From: an uncultured Rhodospirillaceae bacterium
Lineage (GTDB): Bacteria > Pseudomonadota > Alphaproteobacteria > Reyranellales > Reyranellaceae
Direction of reading: 5' to 3'
Length of the DNA stretch: 64,000 nt
Assembly (NCBI GenBank): GCA_945952105.1
Contig: CAMFGZ010000016.1
Span: 1-64,000 of the forward strand
Part shown: positions 27,476 through 37,576 of the stretch, in pieces
Numbering within the stretch: position 1 is the stretch's first letter
Layout of the letters: each line of letters begins with the position of its first letter
Made by a program: the position numbers and the translations under genes
Notes under the pieces: generated by a model
Database searches by the model: none
The model's input: the letters and a program-made list of their open reading frames with translations, nothing else
Told to the model about the DNA's origin: nothing

Positions 27476-28591
27476 ATGACCCAAGCCATGAAGAAGCCCC
27501 TGCACACGAACAAACTTCGGATCGTGAGCCCTCCAGCGGAGGAGCCGCTCAATGTCCTGCTGGTGGATGACGACACGTCGGAAGCAGCCTTGACGAAAGT
27601 CAGGCTCGACACGGCGCGGAACATCCATATTGGCTATGCGACCGACGCGGCAGGCGCGGCAAGCTCGATGACCGAGCGCGAATGGGACCTCGTGGTCGTC
27701 GATCCCGCCATCCCCGGCGGATTCGACTTCTTGAAGCGGACCAAGGTGCTCAATCGCTACAGCTCGACCCTGGTCGTGGTCCGCACGCACATTCCAGAGG
27801 TCATCGGCATGGCCGTGCAGTGCCGCATCGAATGCCTGATGTTCAAGCCGGTCGACGTTTCGCACTTTACTGAACAGGTCCTGCAACTCGCGACCGAGGC
27901 CCGCAAGCGCCGGCAGCACCAGCAGCGCCGGGTGCTGGCTATCGGCGCCCATCCGGACGATGTGGAGATCGGCTGCGGCGGCACGCTGGCGAAGCACCGC
28001 TCCGAAGGCGACATTGTCAGCATCCTGACGTTGAGCCGGGGCGCGGCGGGTGGTGACATCAACGCCCGCACCGTAGAAGCTCAGAATGCCGCCTCCCTGC
28101 TGGGCGCCAAGGTCGAGTTCGGCAATTTCATGGACACCGGCATCTCCGAAGGCGCCCAGACGATCGAGATGATCGAGACCGCCATCAGGGCGTTTCAGCC
28201 GACGCACGTCTACACGCACGCCGCCGAGGATACCCACCAGGACCACAGGGCGACGCATGCGGCGACGCTGGTCGCCGCCCGCGGGGTGCCGAACCTCTAT
28301 TGCTACCAGGCGCCTTCCTCGACCGTGGATTTCCGCCCGAACCTCTTCATCGACATCACGCCGTTCATCAAGAACAAGCTGCGGGCCATACAGGCCTATG
28401 ACAGCCAGGTGAAGCGTAGCCCGCTCCTTCAGGACGACAGCATCATGGCAACCGCCCGTTACTGGGGACGCTATGCCGGTCATGGTCTGGCCGAACCGAT
28501 GAACGTGGTTCGCCAGCGCGAGGGGGCGCTCGAGAAGGCGGAATCGGACGCTTGGTCGCGTAGCGAGGCCGAATCGGCTGCGGCAGAGTAG
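27476..28591 (+). CDS. Response-regulator receiver domain fused to PIG-L deacetylase
   Basis: This is a 371-residue fusion. Residues 26-140 form a receiver domain with an intact acidic pocket (D31-D33), probable phospho-acceptor D76 in VVVDPAIPGG, T104 and K124 in FKPVD. Residues 152-370 form a PIG-L/LmbE deacetylase with HPDD at 159-162 and the second metal motif HxDH at 254-257. PIG-L enzymes remove acetyl from GlcNAc-type sugars. Here the catalytic domain may be switched by phosphorylation, an arrangement I do not recognise from a characterised protein. There is no signal peptide, so it acts in the cytoplasm. No histidine kinase gene is in the window. Confidence 0.85.
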   Translation: MTQAMKKPLHTNKLRIVSPPAEEPLNVLLVDDDTSEAALTKVRLDTARNIHIGYATDAAGAASSMTEREWDLVVVDPAIPGGFDFLKRTKVLNRYSSTLVVVRTHIPEVIGMAVQCRIECLMFKPVDVSHFTEQVLQLATEARKRRQHQQRRVLAIGAHPDDVEIGCGGTLAKHRSEGDIVSILTLSRGAAGGDINARTVEAQNAASLLGAKVEFGNFMDTGISEGAQTIEMIETAIRAFQPTHVYTHAAEDTHQDHRATHAATLVAARGVPNLYCYQAPSSTVDFRPNLFIDITPFIKNKLRAIQAYDSQVKRSPLLQDDSIMATARYWGRYAGHGLAEPMNVVRQREGALEKAESDAWSRSEAESAAAE

Positions 28592-28629
28592 CAGCGGCGC
28601 CCCAGAGGCCAGACTAAGAGGATCAACCG

Positions 28630-29598
28630 ATGCGTATCCTGATCACCGGCGCCGGTGGCCCGTCCGCCATCAGCGTGTGGAAAAGCCTGTCTCCCGATCA
28701 TGAAATACACATGGCCGACATCGATCCGTGCGCGGCCGGGCTCTACCTGGTGCCCGGAGAGCGGCGCATCATCGTTCCGCGCGGCGACTCCCCCGATCTG
28801 GCGCCGGCACTGCTCGCGGCCTGCCGCGCCCGCTCGATCGAGCTTCTTCTGCCGACCGTCGATTCCGAATTCGTACCGCTGGCATCCGCGCGTGCCGACT
28901 TCGAAGCGCTGGGCATCGCACTGCCGATCTCGCCGCTGGAAGCGTTGCGGGTCTGCCGGGACAAGGACCTGCTGATCAGCCGGCTACGCGGCCTCGCCCC
29001 CGTCCCCGAGAGCGAGCCGCTCACCGCCGAGGTCGCGGCGCGTGTCACCTCGTTCCCGCGCTTCGTGAAGCCGCGCAGCGGCGCCGGTTCGCGTGGGGCC
29101 GTCATAATCTCCAGTTCCCGCGACCTCGAAGCACAGCCGAAGGACGGAACCGTCCTGTTGCAGGAATACCTTCCGGGCGAGGAATACTCCGTCGACGTCT
29201 ACGTCCACAGCGACGGCCGGGTCATGGCGGCGGTCCCGCGCGAACGCATGAAGACGGATTCGGGCGTCGCCGTCACGGCCCGGACCATCAACAATGCGGA
29301 GTTGATCGCGGCCGCCGTTCGTGTCGCCGAGGTGATCGGCATCCGCTACGTGGCCAACATCCAGTTCAAGCGGGCGGCAGACGGTCTCTTCAAACTGCTC
29401 GAGATCAACCCGCGCTATCCCGGTACGCTGCCTCTCACGACCGCGGCAGGCGTCGACATGCCGAAGATGATGATCGACGACGTGGCAGGCCGGAAGATGC
29501 CGGACGGGCTCTTGCCGTTCAAAGAGATCATGGTCGTGCGCTACTGGACCGAACATTATTTCGATCCGTCCGAATGGGAGAATCTGTGCCGCCGGTAG
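28630..29598 (+). CDS. ATP-grasp ligase (PylC/carbamoyl-phosphate-synthase-like fold)
   Basis: This 322-residue ATP-grasp protein starts MRILITGAGGPSAISVWKSL. It has the ATP-binding loop FPRFVKPRSGAGSRGAVI, LQEYLPGEEYSVDVYV, and the metal-binding end LFKLLEINPRYPGTLPL. Enzymes of this fold join a carboxylate to an amine or another nucleophile through an acyl phosphate. In this locus it could attach an acyl or amino-acid group to a deacetylated sugar, but that is inference. A ribosome site (AGAGGATC) precedes the ATG, and its end overlaps the next gene by 13 bases. Confidence 0.82.
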   Translation: MRILITGAGGPSAISVWKSLSPDHEIHMADIDPCAAGLYLVPGERRIIVPRGDSPDLAPALLAACRARSIELLLPTVDSEFVPLASARADFEALGIALPISPLEALRVCRDKDLLISRLRGLAPVPESEPLTAEVAARVTSFPRFVKPRSGAGSRGAVIISSSRDLEAQPKDGTVLLQEYLPGEEYSVDVYVHSDGRVMAAVPRERMKTDSGVAVTARTINNAELIAAAVRVAEVIGIRYVANIQFKRAADGLFKLLEINPRYPGTLPLTTAAGVDMPKMMIDDVAGRKMPDGLLPFKEIMVVRYWTEHYFDPSEWENLCRR

Positions 29599-30197
29599 CC
29601 GTATGGCTGGTCCGGCACGGCCAGAGCACGTCGAACGCAGGCCTTCCCGCCGTCGGCCACGGCGACGTTCCCCTCACCGAACTCGGAGTAGAACAGGCCC
29701 GGGCCGTGGCGAGGCGTGTCGACCGGCAGCCCGACCTTCTGATCGTGTCGCCGTTCCTGCGCGCGCGGCAGACCTGCGCACCTCTCCGGGAACGCTGGCC
29801 GAAGGCGCCTTGCGAGACATGGGACATATTCGAACTGACCTATCTCAGCCCCGAGCGCTGCCGCGGCACGACGGCCGCGACGCGCAAACCGATGATCGAT
29901 GCCTATTGGGACCGGTGTGATCCCGATTACCTCGACGGGCCGGACGCCGAGTCGTTCAGCAGCTTCATGAGGAGGCTGCGTGACTTCAACGAGCGCCTGC
30001 TGAACCTCGAAGACGGTTTCGTCGTCGCGGTGGGCCACGGCCAGTTCTTCCGCGCCTTCATGATCGGACTCACGACCGGCTTCGACGCGACGCCCGACTG
30101 GATGCGCCGCTATCGCGCGACCGAGGTCGCCACGCCGCTTGCGAACGGCGAGATCGTCGAACTGAGCGGGCCCGCGCTGAAAGGGCCCGGGGGCTGA
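29586..30197 (+). CDS. Histidine phosphatase family (phosphoglycerate-mutase-like) protein
   Basis: This protein of about 203 residues has the catalytic N-terminal VWLVRHGQSTSNAG, where RHG holds the phosphorylated His. It also has SPFLRARQTCAPL and the second His in VAVGHGQFFRAFMIG. It should remove phosphate from a sugar phosphate or similar metabolite. The GTG start at 29586 overlaps the ATP-grasp gene by 13 bases, so the two are translated together. It ends only 14 bp from the convergent 47-residue gene, closing the + strand unit. The substrate is unknown. Confidence 0.85.
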   Translation: MPPVAVWLVRHGQSTSNAGLPAVGHGDVPLTELGVEQARAVARRVDRQPDLLIVSPFLRARQTCAPLRERWPKAPCETWDIFELTYLSPERCRGTTAATRKPMIDAYWDRCDPDYLDGPDAESFSSFMRRLRDFNERLLNLEDGFVVAVGHGQFFRAFMIGLTTGFDATPDWMRRYRATEVATPLANGEIVELSGPALKGPGG

Positions 30198-30211
30198 AAT
30201 CGCCGTCCAGC

Positions 30212-30355
30212 CTACGCGGGAAAGTACATCGCATAGGCCGCCACGAGACCGGCGACGAACACCAGCGACACGATTTCGCTCCAGATCAGCCGGGCCTCGG
30301 TCCTCCGGTCGGCGTCCATGAGCCGATCGTACTCGGACTGGTCGTCGGGATTCAT
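30212..30355 (-). CDS. 47-residue single-pass membrane protein coupled to the GT2 synthase
   Basis: This short gene overlaps the stop of the glycosyltransferase gene by an ATGA, so it is translated from the same mRNA. The protein has a polar N-terminal half (NPDDQSEYDRLMDADRRTEA) and one membrane helix at about residues 24-45 (WSEIVSLVFVAGLVAAYAMY). The position and shape recall PgaD, the small helper of the PgaC polysaccharide synthase, but PgaD has two helices and sequence similarity was not seen. Confidence 0.65.
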   Translation of the reverse strand: MNPDDQSEYDRLMDADRRTEARLIWSEIVSLVFVAGLVAAYAMYFPA

Positions 30356-31848
30356 TTCCGGATCCTCGCTTTCCCCGATTTCACCGTCTTGTCCCAGCGC
30401 AGGTCCGCGTTCTTGTACTGCGCGACCATCGCGCCGAACGAAATGGCGCACATCACAGGCCCGTAGCCGATCAGGATGAGCAGCAAGTTCCGCAGCCAGC
30501 GCCACGCCCCCGCCCTGTCGATCCGGAAGACCGTCCAGGCGAATATGGTCGAGATGCCGGGCCAGGCCAGAATCATCTGGACCGGAATGTCTCGCCAGGA
30601 CCAGCCGACCTGACCGGACCAGTAAGGCCCGTTGAACAACGGGCTGACGGACGGCGGCACCAGGATCAACAACATGATGGTGAGCGACACGAGCCCCGGA
30701 AAGAGAATGCCCTCCAGCCAGGTCCGCCGGGCCGTCGCCGGATCGATTAGGAGCGAAAACAAGGTCTCGAACAAATAGATGATGAGCGAGGTGCTCCAGA
30801 GAGTCGCGAACGCCGACCAGGCCCATGGAGGTCTCAGATAGTAGAGGCCGATCACGCCGATCGAGCCCATGATCATGAAGACCGGCAGCAGCGCGACGCT
30901 GAACCACAGCACGCCGAAGGTGAAGCCGCCCAGCTTTGGATGCTGGCTTCTCCGAAACCAGAGTTTACGGAAAGCCGCCGTGAGCTGCAGATTGCCGCGT
31001 GCCCAACGGATGCGTTGCTTCCAAAGCGCGGCGAGGCTGTCGGGCTCCTCGGCCCAGACGATGGCATTGCCGTCGAACACGACGCGTTTGCCGCCGAGCT
31101 GCGTCCTGAAGGTCGTGAAGGTGTCCTCGGCCAGTGAACTGGTGTCGATCTGACCACCGATGGCGACGAGGTTCTCGCGGCTGTGAAGCTGGGCGCCGCC
31201 GGCCATGCAGGCCAGGACGCCAAGGACGTTCTGCGCACGCCGGGCCGCCGCCTGTGCCGTGATGTATTCGAAGGCTACGAAGCGCGTGACGAGGTTGCCG
31301 GGAAAGCTCCCCTCCTTCACGTAGGCGGTCACGCCGCCAACGCTGGGATCCGCGAGGTGCCGCGTCATCCGGCGCAGGGTCACCGGTTCGAAGAGCACAT
31401 CGGCGTCCATGATCATGACCGCTTCGGCCCAATCTTCCGACAGGATGATCTTCAGCCCGTGATTGAGCGTGTGAGCCTTTCCCTGCCCTCCGACCTCGCG
31501 GCGAAGGTGGAATACCGAGCCGGGATATTGCGCCATCTTTTCCCGCATGACCGCGGGCGTGTTGTCGGTGCTGGCATCGTCGACCACGTAGATGCGCCAG
31601 TGGCCCGGCGGATAATGCAGACCCATCAGCGAATCGATGCTGGAGCCGATGACATCGGCCTCGTTCCAGGCGGGCAGGACGAACGCGACACGGGGCGTAT
31701 AGTCCGCACATTTCGAGTAGTTATTGCGGACGCTCTGCCAGCCGATGATCAGGTACTGCACGAGCGAAGCTACCGTCGGCACCATTCCCAGCAGCATCAG
31801 CACGACGAAAATGGCTGCGAGGGCGTCGGTCGCGTCGATCGGGCTCAT
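30352..31848 (-). CDS. Processive GT2-family membrane glycosyltransferase (PgaC/BcsA/HAS-like)
   Basis: This 498-residue synthase has one N-terminal membrane helix (about 10-36), a cytoplasmic GT-A domain and several C-terminal helices. Catalytic motifs are intact: VVDDAST near residue 90, IMDADVLF, the acceptor-site LAEDTF, and QRIRWARGN, the QxxRW signature of processive beta-glycan synthases. The closest general type is the PNAG/cellulose/hyaluronan synthases. It is probably transcribed with the 47-residue protein and faces the TPR/deacetylase unit. The sugar and linkage cannot be deduced. Confidence 0.88.
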   Translation of the reverse strand: MSPIDATDALAAIFVVLMLLGMVPTVASLVQYLIIGWQSVRNNYSKCADYTPRVAFVLPAWNEADVIGSSIDSLMGLHYPPGHWRIYVVDDASTDNTPAVMREKMAQYPGSVFHLRREVGGQGKAHTLNHGLKIILSEDWAEAVMIMDADVLFEPVTLRRMTRHLADPSVGGVTAYVKEGSFPGNLVTRFVAFEYITAQAAARRAQNVLGVLACMAGGAQLHSRENLVAIGGQIDTSSLAEDTFTTFRTQLGGKRVVFDGNAIVWAEEPDSLAALWKQRIRWARGNLQLTAAFRKLWFRRSQHPKLGGFTFGVLWFSVALLPVFMIMGSIGVIGLYYLRPPWAWSAFATLWSTSLIIYLFETLFSLLIDPATARRTWLEGILFPGLVSLTIMLLILVPPSVSPLFNGPYWSGQVGWSWRDIPVQMILAWPGISTIFAWTVFRIDRAGAWRWLRNLLLILIGYGPVMCAISFGAMVAQYKNADLRWDKTVKSGKARIRK

Positions 31849-31864
31849 GCAGGGCCCCGGTTGG

Positions 31865-33337
<1,473 letters not shown>

Positions 33338-33340
33338 GGC

Positions 33341-33658
33341 CTACTCCACCACTTTCGGCACGGTGAAGAAGCCGCCCGCGTTCTTGTCCGAGGGATCGAC
33401 ATAGACCGCGCCGCCCGGCGCGTTGGCCAGCACCTTGGCCGCGACGCCACCGTCAGTGACCTTGTCGGCACGCATCGGCAGCGTCACGTCGGAGACCGAC
33501 GACATCGGCTCGATGTTCTTCGTGTCGACCTCGTTCAGTTGCTCGATCCAGGCAAAAATGCCCGAAAGCTCGCCGGCCAGCGGCGCGAGTTCCTCATCCG
33601 GGACCTTGAGACGGGCAAGCCGCGCGATGCGCGCCACCGTGTCCTTGTCGAGCGACAT
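33341..33658 (-). CDS. gatC: Asp-tRNA(Asn)/Glu-tRNA(Gln) amidotransferase subunit C
   Basis: This 105-residue GatC holds the GatA-GatB complex together. The start at 33658 (MSLDKDTVARIARLARLKVP) matches the family N-terminus, and GGAG precedes it. The conserved internal and C-terminal parts are NIEPMSSVSDVTLPMRAD and FFTVPKVVE. It is the first gene of gatCA. The upstream region 33659-33735 probably holds the operon promoter and has a direct repeat GCCTAGGAGCAACCAGCCTAGG. Confidence 0.95.
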   Translation of the reverse strand: MSLDKDTVARIARLARLKVPDEELAPLAGELSGIFAWIEQLNEVDTKNIEPMSSVSDVTLPMRADKVTDGGVAAKVLANAPGGAVYVDPSDKNAGGFFTVPKVVE

Positions 33659-33735
33659 CCAGATACTCCAAAACCGCTCTAAAACAGCGTGTTCGGCGCG
33701 GTTGGTAGCGCCTTTGCAGCCTAGGAGCAACCAGC

Positions 33736-36249
33736 CTAGGAGGCCACCTCGGCCCGGTTTACCGCGACGCGCTGGGCGGCGACTTTCTCGACCGCGGCCC
33801 TCACCTCGGGCCGGCGGGCGAGCAGCTTGTTGAAGTCCCCCCGGTAGAGCACGAGAAGGTGACTGTAGCCGCTCGCCACGACATCTGCGTTGCGCGGCTG
33901 GGCGCTGAGCAGGCCCATCTCGCCGAAGAAATCGCCTTCCTTGAGGGTCACGACCATCGTCTTGGTGTGGACCGTCACCTCGCCTGCCGCGACGAAGTAC
34001 ATGGCGTCGGGTGGCCCGCCGACCTTGATAATCGTCTCTCCCGGAAAGGCGACCAGGGCGCGCAGCCGCTTGCCAACCTCGACGATGGTGGGCTTGTCCA
34101 GCCCGGCGAACAGCGACACACGGCCGATCATCGCCTGCAGTTCGAGGCCGAGATCGAGTGGCGGACGCTGGCTGACGGCTCCGCGCCGTTCCGCGAGCTT
34201 GTCGCGCAGGTCGTTGTAGACCTCGCGACTGATGATGCCTTCGTGCAGGCGTCGGATATATTCCGCGCCTTCGTAGCGGATGGCCGCGCGTTCGAGCTGG
34301 CGCTGCTGCACCGACTCCGAATAGCCGGGATATTGCAGCGACAGCGCCTTGAGGGCTCCCTCCACTCCGCGCTGGCGATTGCCGATCACCGCGGCGAGAC
34401 TTGCTTCGGCATCGTGCCCCAGCAGGTCGGCGATCGAACTGGCGTTGAACGTCGTGAGCTCACTGAGGACACTGAGCGACACCATCAGGATCTCGAAGCG
34501 ATCGGCCAGCCGGTCCGTCAGCATGCGTTCGAAGCCGAAACGCCGATGCAGCCACAGTGCGACGCGGAAGCCACGATCGGGACGCGAGATCTCCTCCAGC
34601 CACTCCTCGTAACCCTTGACGCCCTTGTCGCGCACGGTGTCGATCAACCGGTCGGCACGCGCCGCCAGAACCGCCACCATGCGGCGCGACAGGATCTGCT
34701 GCTCGAACAGTTCGAGGTACAGTTCCTTCTCGCGCGTACAGAGGGTCACCAATCCGATCTTCACCCGCTCGTCGAGATCGAGCGCCAGCTCCGGCGGCAC
34801 GGGCTCGACGGCTGGATCGCCGGCCGACGCCGGATCGACGGCGAAGCCGTCGGTGCGTTCGTTGTGCTGGCGGATGATCTGCTGGAGATGCTTCTCGACG
34901 TTGACGCGCGAGAGCGCCAGGACGCGGTCGCGCAGTGCCAGTTCGAGACGGCTGAGCTTGTCGAGCCCGAACAGGTGCATCACGAGGCCAAGCGTGGTCG
35001 CGTTCACGAACAGCGTGAACAGCACGAACAGCACCGCGGAGATGGCGATGAAGTCGCGCACCGGTTCAGGAAGCTGCTCGTTGCCCGCCGCGACCATGGC
35101 CAGCACGATCGTCACCGCGCCGCGCAGGCCGCCCCACACCAGGATCGACTTGTAACGACGGTTCACCGGCTGGACGAGCTTGAAGGTCTCCAGCACCGGC
35201 AGCATGCCGAACACGACCAGTGCACGGGCCGAGAAGGCGCCGATGGCGACGGCGAGAACGCCCCAGACATAGAGCCAGGTGATCTTCAGCAGCACGTCGG
35301 CCGCGACCATAGAGGCCAGCACGAAGATCAGGCAGTTCGCCCAGAATTCGAGTTGCGCCCAGACCTGCCGAAGTGCGGTCCACTGTCTTGGATGAAGATG
35401 GGTCGGTCCGTACGCGGCGATGGTCAACGCCGCCATCACCACCGCGACGACCCCGGAAACATGGATGTACTTGTCGGCGATGATGAAGCTGAGATAGCTC
35501 AGGCTCACCGTCACCGAGGCGATGGCTGCATCGGATTCGCCCAGCCGCGGCAGGATCATTATGACGATCCGCGCCATCGAGAAGCCGAGCACCAGGCCGC
35601 CCACGAACTCCCGCAGGAAGACACCGACCGCAGACGTCGGATCGGCCGGCATGCCGCCTCCGTCGGTCGAGGCGCGGGCGACCAGGATGCCCATGAAGAG
35701 GCCGAACGCGGCAATCGCGACCGCGTCGTTGAGGAGCGACTCACCCTCGGCCAGGATCGACAACCGCTTGGGCGCGCCGACATCGCGGAAGATGCCGATG
35801 ACCGCGGCCGGATCGGTGGTCGAGACCACGGCCCCCAGCAACAGGCAGACGACGATGTCCATTCCGGTCGCCAGATGCACGACGCCTGCAACGCAGGCGA
35901 TGCAGACGAGCACCGCCACGATTGCCAGCAGCAACACGGCATGGATCTCGTCCATAAGGCGCCGCACGTCGATCGTGAGACCCGCGGTGAACAGGAGTGG
36001 TGGCAGGAACAAGGGCAGGAACAGCTCGGTGCCCACCTCCAGCTTGTCGAGGCCGATGAAGGCGTCGGTGAAGACTCCCAGCCTGAAGTTGCCGTTGACG
36101 ATCCACGACCCAAGGAAGCCCATGCCCATGCCGGCGATGGCCAGCAGGACGGTGTGCGGCAGCCTGAACCGCTCGGCGAGCGGCACCAGTACGCTGACGA
36201 CGGTCAGCACCACGGCAATTGCCAGAAGGGCGTAGAGTGTATCTGTCAC
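33736..36249 (-). CDS. Na+(K+)/H+ antiporter, NhaP/CPA1 type, with cyclic-nucleotide-binding domain
   Basis: This 837-residue protein exchanges cytoplasmic Na+ or K+ for protons. About 12 membrane helices occupy residues 1-415. The ion-binding core shows STTDPAAVIGIFRDVG and LAEGESLLNDAVAIAAFGLF. A long cytoplasmic helical region follows. The C-terminal 110 residues form a cNMP-type domain (FAGLDKPTIVEVGKRL, GGPPDAMYFVAAGEVTVH, GDFFGEMGLLSAQPRNADVV). The start is a GTG. Control by cAMP/c-di-GMP-type ligand or by sensing through this domain is an inference. Confidence 0.92.
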   Translation of the reverse strand: MTDTLYALLAIAVVLTVVSVLVPLAERFRLPHTVLLAIAGMGMGFLGSWIVNGNFRLGVFTDAFIGLDKLEVGTELFLPLFLPPLLFTAGLTIDVRRLMDEIHAVLLLAIVAVLVCIACVAGVVHLATGMDIVVCLLLGAVVSTTDPAAVIGIFRDVGAPKRLSILAEGESLLNDAVAIAAFGLFMGILVARASTDGGGMPADPTSAVGVFLREFVGGLVLGFSMARIVIMILPRLGESDAAIASVTVSLSYLSFIIADKYIHVSGVVAVVMAALTIAAYGPTHLHPRQWTALRQVWAQLEFWANCLIFVLASMVAADVLLKITWLYVWGVLAVAIGAFSARALVVFGMLPVLETFKLVQPVNRRYKSILVWGGLRGAVTIVLAMVAAGNEQLPEPVRDFIAISAVLFVLFTLFVNATTLGLVMHLFGLDKLSRLELALRDRVLALSRVNVEKHLQQIIRQHNERTDGFAVDPASAGDPAVEPVPPELALDLDERVKIGLVTLCTREKELYLELFEQQILSRRMVAVLAARADRLIDTVRDKGVKGYEEWLEEISRPDRGFRVALWLHRRFGFERMLTDRLADRFEILMVSLSVLSELTTFNASSIADLLGHDAEASLAAVIGNRQRGVEGALKALSLQYPGYSESVQQRQLERAAIRYEGAEYIRRLHEGIISREVYNDLRDKLAERRGAVSQRPPLDLGLELQAMIGRVSLFAGLDKPTIVEVGKRLRALVAFPGETIIKVGGPPDAMYFVAAGEVTVHTKTMVVTLKEGDFFGEMGLLSAQPRNADVVASGYSHLLVLYRGDFNKLLARRPEVRAAVEKVAAQRVAVNRAEVAS

Positions 36250-36316
36250 CTTATCCGAACACCTGTGCTACGGCCTCGTGTCGACCCAGTCGATTGCACG
36301 CCTTATAACCTTGGCG

Positions 36317-37084
36317 ATGGCCCGGTTGGCAGTCCTGATTCACGGCATGTGGGGAACGTCCGCCGTGTGGCATCGATGGCGTCCCTTTTTCGAGGAACGC
36401 GGCTGGCAGACCGTTGCACATCATCTGCGATACCATGATGCGCCTGGCGACTCACCACCCCCGGCCCTGGGCGAGACCAGCCTTCACGATTATGTCACCG
36501 ATCTCGAAGCGGCCATTCTCGCTCTCCCTGAAAAGCCGGTCCTCATCGGCCATTCCATGGGCGGCCTCATTGCCCTCCTTCTTTGCGCCAAGGGCCTTGC
36601 GCGCGCGGGTGTGTTGCTCACCCCTGCTCCACCGTCGAGCGTCCTCGCGCTGCGGCCGTCCAACCTGATGGCCTTCGCTCGCATACAGGCTCGCTGGGGA
36701 TGGTGGCGCAAGCCGCATCGCGCAACGCTCGGCGAGGCGCTGGCCTACACGTTCAACACCTCCGACCGCGCCGCGGGCATGAAGGAGCATGCGGGGTTCG
36801 TCCATGAATCGGGACGTGCATTGCTCGAAATCGGATTGCCGTGGCTCGACAGGAGGACGGCCGCTTCCGTCGATCCGCGAAAGGTCACAGTTCCCCTGCT
36901 TTTCGTCGGCGCCGAAAAGGACAGGCTCGTGCCGCCGGGCGTCGTTCGCCGAACGGCGAAACAGTTCGCCCACGTCTCGGACTATGTCGAGTATGAAGGC
37001 CAGGGACACTGGGTGCTCGGCCAGCCCGGCTGGGAACGTGTGGCCGAAGATGCGGAAACCTGGCTCACCGGAAATGTCACCTGA
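36317..37084 (+). CDS. Alpha/beta-hydrolase
   Basis: This 255-residue protein has the oxyanion HG motif (AVLIHGMWGTS), the nucleophile elbow LIGHSMGGLIAL and the catalytic His in YEGQGHWVLGQPGWE. The late Asp is probably in GAEKDRLVPPG. It is an esterase/lipase/peptidase-type enzyme of unknown substrate. ATG at 36317 is preferred because it begins the first strand; the GTG at 36278 would add 13 residues. It is followed directly by ruvX. Confidence 0.82.
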   Translation: MARLAVLIHGMWGTSAVWHRWRPFFEERGWQTVAHHLRYHDAPGDSPPPALGETSLHDYVTDLEAAILALPEKPVLIGHSMGGLIALLLCAKGLARAGVLLTPAPPSSVLALRPSNLMAFARIQARWGWWRKPHRATLGEALAYTFNTSDRAAGMKEHAGFVHESGRALLEIGLPWLDRRTAASVDPRKVTVPLLFVGAEKDRLVPPGVVRRTAKQFAHVSDYVEYEGQGHWVLGQPGWERVAEDAETWLTGNVT

Positions 37085-37561
37085 ATGCCTGTTGTAGATT
37101 TCCCGGAACTGAAGACCCTGCTGGTGCGCGACGGCAGGCTGATGGCGCTCGATCTCGGAACCAAGACCATCGGTATCGCGACATCGGATGTATTGCGCAT
37201 GCTGGCAACCCCGCTCACCACCTTGAAGCGCACGAAGCTCGCGGTCGATCTTGCAGCGCTCGACGAACTCGTGCGCAAGCATGACGTCAAGGCGCTGGCG
37301 GTGGGCCTGCCACTCAATATGGACGGGACCGAAGGTCCACGCTGCCAGTCGGTTCGGCAGTTCGTGACCAACATCCAGAACCATGGGACGCCGGCGCTCG
37401 CCGCCCTCCCGATCGTCTTCCAGGACGAGCGCCTCAGCACCGCCGCCGTGACGCGCGGCATGATCGACGATTACGACATGACGCGCTCGAAGCGTGCCGA
37501 GCGTGTCGACGCCGCGGCGGCGGCATGGATCCTCGAAAGCGCAATCGCGCGGCTGCGTTGA
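37085..37561 (+). CDS. ruvX: Putative pre-16S rRNA nuclease / Holliday-junction-resolvase-like (YqgF)
   Basis: This 158-residue RNase H-fold protein has the first catalytic Asp in LMALDLGTKTIGIATSD, then KALAVGLPLNMDGTEG, QDERLSTAAVTR and the final Asp in AERVDAAAAAWILES. It is implicated in 16S rRNA 5'-end processing. In many alphaproteobacteria it sits near gatCAB and pyrBC. Here an antiporter and a hydrolase lie on one side and an oxidoreductase block on the other. Confidence 0.93.
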   Translation: MPVVDFPELKTLLVRDGRLMALDLGTKTIGIATSDVLRMLATPLTTLKRTKLAVDLAALDELVRKHDVKALAVGLPLNMDGTEGPRCQSVRQFVTNIQNHGTPALAALPIVFQDERLSTAAVTRGMIDDYDMTRSKRAERVDAAAAAWILESAIARLR

Positions 37562-37576
37562 GACAGCTAAGCTGAA

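Noticed and set aside
33859..36438. 859-residue + strand frame opposite the antiporter
   Set aside because: His/Arg/Asp-rich antisense shadow lacking domains; the - strand antiporter has clear helices and a cNMP domain.
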